Below, in pieces: positions 27,563-34,163 of a stretch of 34,163 nt of DNA (positions are counted from its first letter, which is position 1; every line of letters begins with the position of its first letter). The translations under genes were made by a program, and so were the position numbers. The notes under the pieces are model-generated. The model was not told the origin of the DNA. It made no database searches and saw only the letters and a list, made by a program, of their open reading frames with translations. The stretch comes from Flavobacteriales bacterium. Lineage in GTDB: Bacteria; Bacteroidota; Bacteroidia; Flavobacteriales; Flavobacteriaceae. The DNA is taken from NCBI GenBank assembly GCA_026985675.1, contig JALSPZ010000203.1, positions 1 through 34,163 of the forward strand, in the 5' to 3' direction.

Positions 27563-28192
27563 CCAACTGTCTTTGATAAATCCTTCCTGTTTAAGTTCCT
27601 GTAACTCAGCAGAATCAAACTGATCCAATATTTTTTTCATCAACCAAGGTTTGTTTTTTCTGGCATAAACCCAGTAATACAACTCGCCCATTTTTGATTT
27701 GGGTTGAAACCACTTGGCTTTGGGATTTTCTTTTCTATTGTATCTGAATTTTTTCCATTTGGAAATACGGGTAGGAATATCATCACGTTTACGCCATTGT
27801 CTAACCTCACCAAATTTTTCTTTCCAAACTTTTTCGATTTCCTTTTGGGTGGACTTAGGAAGGATATCTCGCTTAGGCAAGATATACATATTGAAACGTG
27901 TGATATAACCACCTTTTCTGGGATTTGGATCCATTCGAAGATCACGAATAAATTTCAAAGCAACATCTTTGGGTTTTTTACTGTGAAATGTAAAATCAAC
28001 TCCAATTTCTTTTACTTTATTTTTCAATTCTTTTTTATTACTTCTTTTAACGCCGACTAACCAAGTTCCCAAACCTTTCCCTTTATATTTAAAACGGTGG
28101 TTTACTTGGATTTTTACTCCTTCATCGACTGCTTCTTTGAGCAATTTGAGCCAACGCTCATTAACTTTTTCAGAATAACTTTTTGTTCGCAT
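27545..28192 (-). CDS. Basic protein, possible helicase-associated (HA) domain
   Basis: I do not recognise a named family. The 215-residue protein is very rich in Lys, Arg and Trp with no signal peptide, which suggests nucleic acid binding. Residues about 10-72 (RWLKLLKEAVDEGVKIQVNH, then LGTWLVGVKRS and VKEIGVDF) follow the spacing of the small helicase-associated domain (W-x-LL, G, LG-x-W, R, G-x-DF). No helicase motor is present in the protein or beside it. The rest has WRKRDDIPTR and several W-K pairs. It is 30 bp upstream of thiI on the same strand; THUMP and tRNA biology next door may be chance. Confidence 0.55.
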   Translation of the reverse strand: MRTKSYSEKVNERWLKLLKEAVDEGVKIQVNHRFKYKGKGLGTWLVGVKRSNKKELKNKVKEIGVDFTFHSKKPKDVALKFIRDLRMDPNPRKGGYITRFNMYILPKRDILPKSTQKEIEKVWKEKFGEVRQWRKRDDIPTRISKWKKFRYNRKENPKAKWFQPKSKMGELYYWVYARKNKPWLMKKILDQFDSAELQELKQEGFIKDSWLEKVK

Positions 28193-28245
28193 AATTAACT
28201 AATTTTTTTAAGGGTTTGTGTGTGATATTAAATTAAAATACTATC

Positions 28246-28569
28246 TCAAATTTCAGACAATAAATCACGTTCTATTTCTTCAAAATCGATAATATCCAAA
28301 GCTTCTTCCTCCGTAGGAGCTATTGATATAAACTCCGGAAGGTTTTCTTCATCTTCAGTTATCCAAAAAACCAAAGATTTGTTTTTTTTGAATTGCTTTA
28401 TTTGCGATTGATAATGTTCTAATACTTTAACAAATTCCTCATTTTCAATATATTCCGGAAAAATTCTTACTATATAATGTTTAACCGGATTTTTCTTACT
28501 AATTCTATGTAAAAAATCTTCTAACTGCTCTTTGCTTTTAGGTAAATAAACTTCATATTTTAATTTCAT
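28246..28569 (-). CDS. Small acidic hypothetical protein
   Basis: A 107-residue soluble protein with an alpha/beta pattern. The C-terminal part, APTEEEALDIIDFEEIERDL, recalls the tail of small STAS-like proteins found beside RNase Z genes in Flavobacteriaceae; this is from memory and weak. No RNase Z gene is next to it here. The ATG at 28569 is preferred over a TTG at 28602 because a -7 element (28600-28607) covers the latter. It lies between holA and the HA-like gene, all on the minus strand, with about 53-86 bp on each side. Confidence 0.6.
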   Translation of the reverse strand: MKLKYEVYLPKSKEQLEDFLHRISKKNPVKHYIVRIFPEYIENEEFVKVLEHYQSQIKQFKKNKSLVFWITEDEENLPEFISIAPTEEEALDIIDFEEIERDLLSEI

Positions 28570-28599
28570 CCCGGCTCTATTTCTCACCCATTTAATATA

Positions 28600-28629
28600 C
28601 AAAAGTATAACATTTTTTTTAAAAACAAA
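28600..28629 (-). promoter_or_regulatory. Promoter of the small acidic protein gene
   Basis: TTTG (28629-28626), 18 bp and TACTTTTG (28607-28600) on the minus strand. It sets the start at 28569. Confidence 0.6.
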
Positions 28630-28655
28630 AATTATTTAACATTAGAACGTAAAAT

Positions 28656-29669
28656 TTAATGCATTATTTTATAAATCACTTCGTTTATTATATCTTTATA
28701 ACTCATACTCCCCGAATCAACCCCTTTGCTTCTAACATCCGCTTGTTGCAAATACCCCATTATTTTTGTAATTTTCTTCATAGGATAATATCTCGCTCCG
28801 GTTTCATATTCCCCTACAAAATACGGATTAACTCCCAAACTCTTGGCAACCGAGTATTTGGTCTTATCCACCAATGTATGGTAAACAAACAAATCTTTAA
28901 AAAATTTATATAATACCGGAATAACGGCAGGCAAAGGATGCTCTTTGGGATTAGCCGAAAAATAATTTATAATTTTTTGAGCTTTTATATAATTCCCTTG
29001 TGCAATGGCGGATTTCAATTCAAAACTATTATAATCTTTACTGATTCCAATGTTTTTTTCTATAATTTCGGGGGTGATTGAAACCCCTTTTTCCAATAAT
29101 ATTTCCAATTTTTTCAGCTCATTATATATTTTCGACAAATCGGCACCCAGAAATTCCAATAACATTTGCGACGATTTAATATCAATAACAAAACCCATTT
29201 CAGCAACAGTTTCTTGAATCCATTGCAAAATATCCGAATCATACATACGCTTGGCTTCAAACCAAACGCCTTTCTCCTTGATCAATTTAAAAACTTTCTT
29301 ACGTCCATCGGGTTTTTTGTGCTTATAACTAAAAACCAACAAAGTTTGAGCCGAAGGATTTTGTAAATATTCCTCCAATACTTCATAATCCGATTGTTTT
29401 TTAAACAAATGTTGAGCTTCTTTGACCAAAATTACCAATTTTTCTCCCATCATAGGAAAACGTCCGGCTTGCATAACTATATCTTCCATTTTGGCATCCA
29501 GACCGTAAAAAATCATCTGATCAAAAGATTTTGCATCCTCCGGCAAAAATTCATTTTCTATAAAATCGGTTATTCTATCGATAAAAAAAGGAATTTCGCC
29601 CGTAAGAAAATATACCGGTTTAATATCGCCTTTTTTAATATCATTTATAATTTTGTTTGCCTCTTTCAT
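28656..29669 (-). CDS. holA: DNA polymerase III delta subunit
   Basis: The delta subunit opens the sliding clamp as part of the clamp loader. The 337-residue protein starts with IKPVYFLTGEIPFFIDRITD, the degenerate AAA+ N-terminus of HolA. It has FPMMGEKLVILVKEAQHL (clamp-contact region) and a C-terminal collar domain including the helix ending SYKDIINEVIYKIM. Length is normal. In Flavobacteriia holA commonly lies divergent from the HsdR_N-like gene, as here, across the 389-bp gap 29670-30058. Confidence 0.92.
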   Translation of the reverse strand: MKEANKIINDIKKGDIKPVYFLTGEIPFFIDRITDFIENEFLPEDAKSFDQMIFYGLDAKMEDIVMQAGRFPMMGEKLVILVKEAQHLFKKQSDYEVLEEYLQNPSAQTLLVFSYKHKKPDGRKKVFKLIKEKGVWFEAKRMYDSDILQWIQETVAEMGFVIDIKSSQMLLEFLGADLSKIYNELKKLEILLEKGVSITPEIIEKNIGISKDYNSFELKSAIAQGNYIKAQKIINYFSANPKEHPLPAVIPVLYKFFKDLFVYHTLVDKTKYSVAKSLGVNPYFVGEYETGARYYPMKKITKIMGYLQQADVRSKGVDSGSMSYKDIINEVIYKIMH

Positions 29670-29704
29670 TCCAAAAGAATTTTATTTTTGTTCTTTTTAT
29701 TTTT

Positions 29705-29895
29705 CTTATGGGCGTGCCCCTTCCTACACCAACCGCCCAAATCCTCGGGTCGTGTTTTCTGCTCATAGTCCCGCCTTGAAAAATGCACAAAAATATTCAA
29801 TATCCAAGAGCTTCCTGCGGTCGCTTTGTTTCTTGTATTTTTGTAGCATTTTCAAGTGCGGGAGCTACCGCTCCACCCACTCACGCAGGACAAAT
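29705..29895. repeat. G+C-rich structured intergenic element
   Basis: This stretch is clearly richer in G and C than its surroundings and has no credible gene. It contains a short hairpin GGGCGTGCCC (29710-29719). A long imperfect inverted repeat pairs 29769-29800 with 29832-29863; about 27 positions match with a few single-base bulges, and the right arm read in reverse begins TCCCGCACTTGAAAATGC. Next comes a hairpin GGAGCTACCGCTCC (29861-29874). A further 6-bp inverted pair CCTGCG/CGCAGG joins 29814-29819 and 29884-29889. The pattern fits a repeated intergenic element or a structured RNA. It recalls repeats I associate with Flavobacteriia genomes, but copy number cannot be seen here. Confidence 0.6.
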
Positions 29896-29944
29896 CGCAG
29901 CTATATTTCATTTTCCATCTATCATTTCATCCATATTTCATACA

Positions 29945-29990
29945 GTATAGACAAGGCATGCCTTGTCTCAAGGTTATGCCTTGTCTATAC
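29945..29990. repeat. Compound palindrome with three 10-bp units
   Basis: GTATAGACAAGGCA (29945-29958) is exactly repeated in inverse as TGCCTTGTCTATAC (29977-29990). Between them is another TGCCTTGTCT (29959-29968), so 29950-29967 is itself a perfect 18-bp palindrome. The unit AGACAAGGCA thus occurs three times, once on one strand and twice on the other. It lies 57 bp before the -7 element of the HsdR_N-like gene. It may be a REP/MITE-like repeat or an operator. Confidence 0.7.
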
Positions 29991-30013
29991 GTCTAACCAT
30001 TAACAATTAACCA

Positions 30014-30041
30014 AATTCACAATTCACAATTCATAATTCAT
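30014..30041. repeat. Four tandem 7-bp repeats
   Basis: Four head-to-tail copies of AATTCAC/AATTCAT (two of each) directly precede the promoter element at 30047. Short repeats of this type are common between genes in Flavobacteriia and vary by slippage. Confidence 0.75.
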
Positions 30042-30046
30042 TTTCA

Positions 30047-30054
30047 TATCTTTG
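30047..30054 (+). promoter_or_regulatory. -7 element of the HsdR_N-like gene
   Basis: TATCTTTG matches TAnnTTTG and ends only 4 bp before the ATG at 30059. The transcript would start at or near the ATG, so the mRNA may be leaderless. Confidence 0.5.
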
Positions 30055-30058
30055 TATT

Positions 30059-30502
30059 ATGCATTTGGATTTTAATAAATACAATTTTCGATACAAAAAT
30101 AAAGAAAATAAAACATATATTTTTGATATTATTCGTAAGAAATATGTTTTATTAACCCCCGAAGAATGGGTTCGTCAAAATTTGATACATTATATTATAT
30201 ATACCAAAAAATATTCTCCTGCATTGATTGCCGTCGAAAAACAATTAAACATCAACGGACTTCGAAGACGCTTCGATATTGTGGTTTTTAATCGAAATAC
30301 ACATCCGCAAATCCTTATTGAATGTAAAGCCCCAGATATTCCCATTGACCAAAAAACTTTTGACCAAGCCAATCGATACAATTGGCTGCTCAAAGCGCCC
30401 TATTTGGTATTATCCAACGGAAAGAAACACTATATTTGTAAAATTGATTTTGACCAAAACAAATACCAATTTTTAAAAGATATCCCCGAAAAAGATGAGT
30501 AA
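30059..30502 (+). CDS. HsdR N-terminal domain-like protein (PD-(D/E)XK fold)
   Basis: The 147-residue protein matches the HSDR_N_2 family: a stand-alone nuclease-like domain related to the N-terminus of type I restriction R subunits. The motif residues are visible as E in PEEWVRQ, the Asp in GLRRRFDIVV, and IECKAP, which gives the E-x-K. All catalytic positions of the fold therefore seem present. No methylase, specificity or helicase part is nearby, so it is not a restriction system. In Flavobacteriia this gene is usually found beside holA and a GT2 gene, which suggests a conserved housekeeping role that is still unknown. It overlaps the next gene by 8 bp. Confidence 0.85.
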   Translation: MHLDFNKYNFRYKNKENKTYIFDIIRKKYVLLTPEEWVRQNLIHYIIYTKKYSPALIAVEKQLNINGLRRRFDIVVFNRNTHPQILIECKAPDIPIDQKTFDQANRYNWLLKAPYLVLSNGKKHYICKIDFDQNKYQFLKDIPEKDE

Positions 30503-31454
30503 AACCGCTGTTGTCATACTAAATTGGAACGGAAAAGAACTATTGAAAGAATTTCTCCCATCGGTAATAACCCATACAACTGATGCGGATATATGGATAA
30601 TCGATAATGCTTCTACCGACAACTCCGTTGATTTTTTAAAAAATAATTTTCCAAGCATCAAACACATTCAATTGGATAAAAACTACGGTTTTGCCGGCGG
30701 ATACAATAAAGGTTTACAATCTATTGATGCCGAAAATTACGTTTTACTCAATTCGGATGTTGAAGTAACAAAAAATTGGTTACCCCCTTTGATAAATCAC
30801 CTGAATAAACATCCGCAAACCGCTGTTGTTCAACCCAAAATAAAAGATTATAAAAACAAAAAAAAGTTTGAATATGCAGGAGCAGCCGGAGGATTTTTGG
30901 ATTTTTTCGGTTATCCCTACTGCGATGGACGTATATTATTTAAAACCGACGAAGATAAAGGACAATATGAACAAGAAAAAGAAATTTTTTGGGCCTCCGG
31001 AGCTTGTTTTGTTATCCGTAAAGATATTTTTGAACAATTCAATGGTTTTGACGATACTTATTTTGCTCACCAAGAAGAAATAGATCTTTGCTGGCGAATA
31101 AAAAACAAAGGATATAAAATCAAATATATTCCCTCCTCTACCGTTTTTCATCTGGGAGGAGCAAGTTTAAACAAACAAAGTTCTTTTAAAACTTATCTTA
31201 ATTTTCGCAATAATTTACTCACTTTATTAAAAAATCTACCTACAATTTATATTTTTCCTGTAATTGTTACACGCCTCCTCCTAGACGGATTAGCCGGTAT
31301 GGTCTTTTTTCTGAAAGGAAAACCCCGGCATACTTTGGCTGTAATTAAAGCACACTTCGGATTTTATAAAAAAATACCTTCAACTTGGAGAAAACGATCA
31401 AAAAAACAAATTTCAAAATATTATAATCGGTTCTCTATTTTTTTAAATTACTAA
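30495..31454 (+). CDS. Family 2 glycosyltransferase
   Basis: A GT-A fold enzyme that transfers a sugar from a nucleotide donor, probably for cell-surface glycan. The N-terminus has VVILNWNGKELL and WIIDNASTDNS; the DxD-like site is LLNSDVEV, and the acceptor-side motif is FAHQEEIDLCWR. It is similar to rhamnosyltransferase-like (WbbL) members. A hydrophobic stretch near residues 250-275 probably attaches it to the membrane. It is 319 residues, overlaps the HsdR_N-like gene by 8 bp and is likely translated with it. Confidence 0.88.
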   Translation: MSKTAVVILNWNGKELLKEFLPSVITHTTDADIWIIDNASTDNSVDFLKNNFPSIKHIQLDKNYGFAGGYNKGLQSIDAENYVLLNSDVEVTKNWLPPLINHLNKHPQTAVVQPKIKDYKNKKKFEYAGAAGGFLDFFGYPYCDGRILFKTDEDKGQYEQEKEIFWASGACFVIRKDIFEQFNGFDDTYFAHQEEIDLCWRIKNKGYKIKYIPSSTVFHLGGASLNKQSSFKTYLNFRNNLLTLLKNLPTIYIFPVIVTRLLLDGLAGMVFFLKGKPRHTLAVIKAHFGFYKKIPSTWRKRSKKQISKYYNRFSIFLNY

Positions 31455-31529
31455 CTTTATACAAGATTAATAAAACACTATTCTTGTTAAATAAAATTTA
31501 ATTTTTTAAATAACAAAACCTTTTTTTTT

Positions 31530-31537
31530 TATTTTTG
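31530..31537 (+). promoter_or_regulatory. -7 element of the M3 peptidase gene
   Basis: TATTTTTG lies 21 bp before the ATG and matches TAnnTTTG. Confidence 0.5.
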
Positions 31538-31558
31538 ACTGTAACAAAATTTACTTAA

Positions 31559-33694
31559 ATGAAATTAAAAATCTTAATATTAATTATAGGAATAACTCTC
31601 TCATCCTGCCAGGAAAAAAACAAAACGGAACAATCTATGAAAACCGAAACAACCACTGCCGAAAACCCGTTATTACAAGAATGGAATACTCCATTTGGCA
31701 CTCCTCCCTTTGACAAAATAAAAAATAAAGATTATTTGCCCGCATTTGAATTTGCTATTAAAGAACATAATCAAGAAATCCAAAAAATCATCAACAATTC
31801 GGAAAAACCAAGCTTTAAAAACACCGTAGAAGCACTGGAAAAAAGTGGAGCAACTCTTAGAAAAATCAGTAATGTTTTTTATGCCTTGGAAGCTGCCAAT
31901 ACCAATGATACCATCAAAGAAACCGCCAAAAAAATAGCACCCGAATTGGCAGCACATTATGATAATATTTCTATGAATCCCAAACTATTTAAACGGGTAA
32001 ATGAAGTTTATCAACAAAAAGACCAACTAAACTTGACCGACGAACAAAAAAAATTATTGGAAGAAAAATATAAAATGTTTGTTCGTTCGGGTATAGCCCT
32101 GCCCGAAGAAAAACAAAAACGGGTCAAAGCAATCAATAAAGAATTGGCGGCATTACAACAACAATTCAACGACAATCTACTGGCAGAAACCAATGACTTT
32201 GACCTTTATGTTACCAATGAAAAAGACTTGGGCGATATGCCGGAAAATATCAAGCAAGCCGCCCGAGAAGAAGCTCAAAAACGCGGACACAAAACCGGTT
32301 GGTCTTTTACACTGCAACGCCCGAGTTTTTATCCTTTTTTGGATTATTCTCCCAATAGAGAATTAAGAGAAAAAATTTTCCAAGGATATGCCAATCGTGG
32401 TAACAATAACAATGCACACGACAATAAAAAGGTCATACAAAAAATGGTGCAATTGCGTGCCGAAAAAGCGCATTTATTAGGGTATGATAATTTTGCTCAA
32501 TATATTCTCAAAGATAATATGGCCAAAACCCCCGAAAATGTATATGATTTGATGAACAAAATATGGCCCAAAGCACTGCAAACCGCCAAAAACGATAGGG
32601 ACTTGTTTGCTCAATTAATGAAAAAAGAAGGCATCAAAGAAAAATTTCGTGCCAGCGATTGGCGTTATTACGTAAGAAAAGTCAGAGAACAAAAATACAG
32701 TTTCGACGAAAATCAAACCAAACCTTATTTTGAAGTAAATGCCGTACGAGACGGAGCTTTTAAATTAGCTAACAAACTTTTCGGATTGAGTTTCAAAGAA
32801 TTAAAAAATATTCCTACTTGGCACAAAGACCAACAAGTATTTGAAGTAACCGATTCCACAGGGAAACATATTGGAGTGATATATATGGACTTTTTTGCAC
32901 GTCCCAGTAAAAAAGGTGGTGCTTGGATGAACGAAATCCGTATGCAAAGCAATATGGATGGAAAGTTTGTTACGCCTATTGTAACCAACAATTTCAATTT
33001 TCCGGCTCCTACAAAAGATACTCCTTCTCTATTGAGTTTTACGCAAGCACAAACCCTATTTCACGAATTTGGACACGGATTGCACGGATTATTATCCAAT
33101 GTAACCTATCCTTCCCTATCCGGCACCAATGTGCCACGAGATTTTGTGGAGTTTCCTTCGCAAGTTATGGAAAATTGGATGAGTGATCCCGAAATGTTGA
33201 AATTATATGCCAAACATTATAAAACCGGAAAAGTCATACCCGCTGAAATGATAGATAAAATGAACAAAGCCAATGCTTTCAACGAAGGATTTAGAACCGT
33301 TGAATATATGGCTGCCGCATATTTGGATATGGATTATCATACCAAAAAAGATACACTTCCGGTTGATGTTTTGAAATTTGAAAAACAATCAATGAAAAAA
33401 ATAAATCTCATTCCGGAAATCATCCCACGATACAGAAGTACTTATTACGCTCATATTTTCGGGGGTGGATATGCTGCCGGCTATTATAGTTATCTTTGGT
33501 CGGAAGTCTTGGATGCCGATACTTTTGCTGCTTTCAAAAATTCGGGTAATGTATTCAATCCCGAATTGGCAAAAAAATACAAAAAGATGATCAGTTCGGG
33601 AGGAAGTAAAGACCCAATGGAATTATATAAAGAATTTATGGGTAGAGCGCCCAAAATTGATGCACTGATGAAACGAAAAGGATTTGATAAATAA
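31559..33694 (+). CDS. dcp: M3-family peptidyl-dipeptidase, lipoprotein (Dcp-like)
   Basis: A zinc metallopeptidase of family M3 that trims peptides, most like dipeptidyl carboxypeptidase Dcp. Residues 1-17 are a lipoprotein signal ending SSC (lipidated Cys17), followed by a short polar linker, so the enzyme is exported and anchored. That differs from cytosolic E. coli Dcp but is common in Bacteroidota. The mature domain begins NPLLQEWNTPFGTPPFD. The zinc site is H502-E-F-G-H506, with the third ligand in the FVEFPSQVMENW segment, and GGGYAAGYYSYLWSE near the C-terminus is typical. The 711-residue length is normal. It is a single-gene unit ending at a bidirectional terminator. Confidence 0.93.
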   Translation: MKLKILILIIGITLSSCQEKNKTEQSMKTETTTAENPLLQEWNTPFGTPPFDKIKNKDYLPAFEFAIKEHNQEIQKIINNSEKPSFKNTVEALEKSGATLRKISNVFYALEAANTNDTIKETAKKIAPELAAHYDNISMNPKLFKRVNEVYQQKDQLNLTDEQKKLLEEKYKMFVRSGIALPEEKQKRVKAINKELAALQQQFNDNLLAETNDFDLYVTNEKDLGDMPENIKQAAREEAQKRGHKTGWSFTLQRPSFYPFLDYSPNRELREKIFQGYANRGNNNNAHDNKKVIQKMVQLRAEKAHLLGYDNFAQYILKDNMAKTPENVYDLMNKIWPKALQTAKNDRDLFAQLMKKEGIKEKFRASDWRYYVRKVREQKYSFDENQTKPYFEVNAVRDGAFKLANKLFGLSFKELKNIPTWHKDQQVFEVTDSTGKHIGVIYMDFFARPSKKGGAWMNEIRMQSNMDGKFVTPIVTNNFNFPAPTKDTPSLLSFTQAQTLFHEFGHGLHGLLSNVTYPSLSGTNVPRDFVEFPSQVMENWMSDPEMLKLYAKHYKTGKVIPAEMIDKMNKANAFNEGFRTVEYMAAAYLDMDYHTKKDTLPVDVLKFEKQSMKKINLIPEIIPRYRSTYYAHIFGGGYAAGYYSYLWSEVLDADTFAAFKNSGNVFNPELAKKYKKMISSGGSKDPMELYKEFMGRAPKIDALMKRKGFDK

Positions 33695-33702
33695 TTTTAA
33701 AG

Positions 33703-33732
33703 AGCCGCTACAAAAAGCGGCTTTTTCTTTTT
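33703..33732. terminator. Bidirectional terminator between dcp and ctaA
   Basis: A 7-bp stem AGCCGCT/AGCGGCT (33703-33709 with 33716-33722, 6-nt loop) is followed by a T-rich run on the plus strand. On the minus strand the hairpin overlaps the ctaA stop codon and has U-rich sequence after it. Confidence 0.75.
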
Positions 33733-34163
33733 TTGGAAAGAAAATAAACAAACAATAAACTGATAAACAATACAAAAGCCGTTACTTGATGTGTTACTGC
33801 CAAGGATATCGGAACTTTAAATAAAATGACCAAAACACCAAAAGTATATTGTAAAGTGATAAGAAAACCTATTATCCATAACATATTCATCAATAATTTA
33901 TCAGACAATTTTTTTTTAATTTTCATTAGCATCAACCAAACTACCAAAAGAATGACAAACCCCAACCAACGATGAATAAATTGAACGCTGGCAGGAAAAT
34001 TAACAAAACTTGAAATTCCTTCGGAAACATACATCTTCGATGCAATATCGGGAAACCATTTGGTTCCCATTTTGGGATAAGTCGGAAAAACATATCCCGC
34101 TTTTAAACCCGCTGTCAATCCGCCATATATAATTTGAATAACTAACAAACCCAAAACAATACC
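33708..34163 (-). CDS. ctaA: Heme A synthase (COX15/CtaA), C-terminal part cut by window edge
   Basis: CtaA oxidises heme O to heme A for cytochrome oxidases and lies in the inner membrane. The visible 151 residues hold the last four or so transmembrane helices. Two conserved heme-ligand histidines are present, in FIHRWLGF and THQVTAF, and the loop VFPTYPKMGTKWFP follows GGLTAGLKAGY, typical of the bacterial COX15 family. The frame is open to the right edge; an internal TTG near 34154 is not a start. The stop is TAG inside the shared terminator. Confidence 0.88.
   Translation of the reverse strand, partial: GIVLGLLVIQIIYGGLTAGLKAGYVFPTYPKMGTKWFPDIASKMYVSEGISSFVNFPASVQFIHRWLGFVILLVVWLMLMKIKKKLSDKLLMNMLWIIGFLITLQYTFGVLVILFKVPISLAVTHQVTAFVLFISLLFVYFLSKKRKSRFL

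Noticed and set aside
29653-30003. Open frame of about 116 residues across the intergenic repeat, plus strand
   Set aside because: It is rich in Ser, Tyr, Cys and Arg with no recognisable domain, runs through the inverted repeats and palindrome, and overlaps the holA start region. It reads as translated repeat.
30059-30502. Type I restriction system
   Set aside because: Only the small N-terminal nuclease-like domain is present; there is no helicase, methylase or specificity gene in the window.

Overview
The window is AT-rich chromosomal DNA from a member of the Bacteroidota, most likely Flavobacteriia/Flavobacteriales. The evidence is the set of protein families (pyrG-yidC pair, rplM-rpsI-rpsB-tsf block, zinc-free L31, GH3-like enzyme, DUF4136 lipoprotein, a stand-alone HsdR_N protein beside holA) and the repeated Bacteroidota-type -7 promoter element TAnnTTTG just upstream of many starts. 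I see no phage, transposase, CRISPR array, rRNA or tRNA. Most of the window is core genome. Several starts are non-ATG (rplM, korA, hutH and the MATE gene) and are supported by stop codons or promoter position.

Layout. 1-2574: pyrG followed 2 bp later by yidC, which runs off the left edge. 2662-5443: ribosomal operon rplM-rpsI-rpsB-tsf with a promoter, a candidate rpsB leader hairpin and a terminator. 5525-8374: oxyR-dgt with no gap between them, then an Rrf2 regulator with three clustered cysteines; a redox-control cluster. 8451-10088: prs-rplY with a terminator. 10149-12550: an M23 peptidase and a GH3-like enzyme, facing a DUF2147 gene across a shared terminator. 13060-17017: a two-subunit 2-oxoacid:ferredoxin oxidoreductase (beta-gamma fusion plus separate alpha) beside histidine ammonia-lyase. 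17213-20641: a cyclophilin-FKBP fusion, a DUF1931 histone-fold protein, and an APC transporter with a Usp-like tail. 20704-22446: L31 type B and a MATE exporter. 22459-28192: a decayed outer-membrane protein gene, a DUF4136 lipoprotein, a GT-C-like membrane protein, lysA, thiI and a basic protein with a possible helicase-associated domain, all on the minus strand and mostly close together. 28246-29669: a small acidic protein and holA. 29670-30058: a structured, G+C-richer intergenic region. 30059-33732: a HsdR_N-like nuclease-fold protein overlapping a GT2 glycosyltransferase gene, then an M3 peptidase lipoprotein. The right edge cuts through a heme A synthase gene (ctaA).

The least explained part is 29670-30058, between two divergent genes. 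It holds a long imperfect inverted repeat, small hairpins, a compound palindrome with three copies of one 10-bp unit, and a 7-bp tandem repeat ending at a promoter. Other points of interest are the unusual 2-oxoacid oxidoreductase architecture, the DUF1931 protein, the dual-family immunophilin, and a pseudogene with three independent lesions. I did not find a clear new multi-gene system such as a defence island; this is mostly ordinary core genome.
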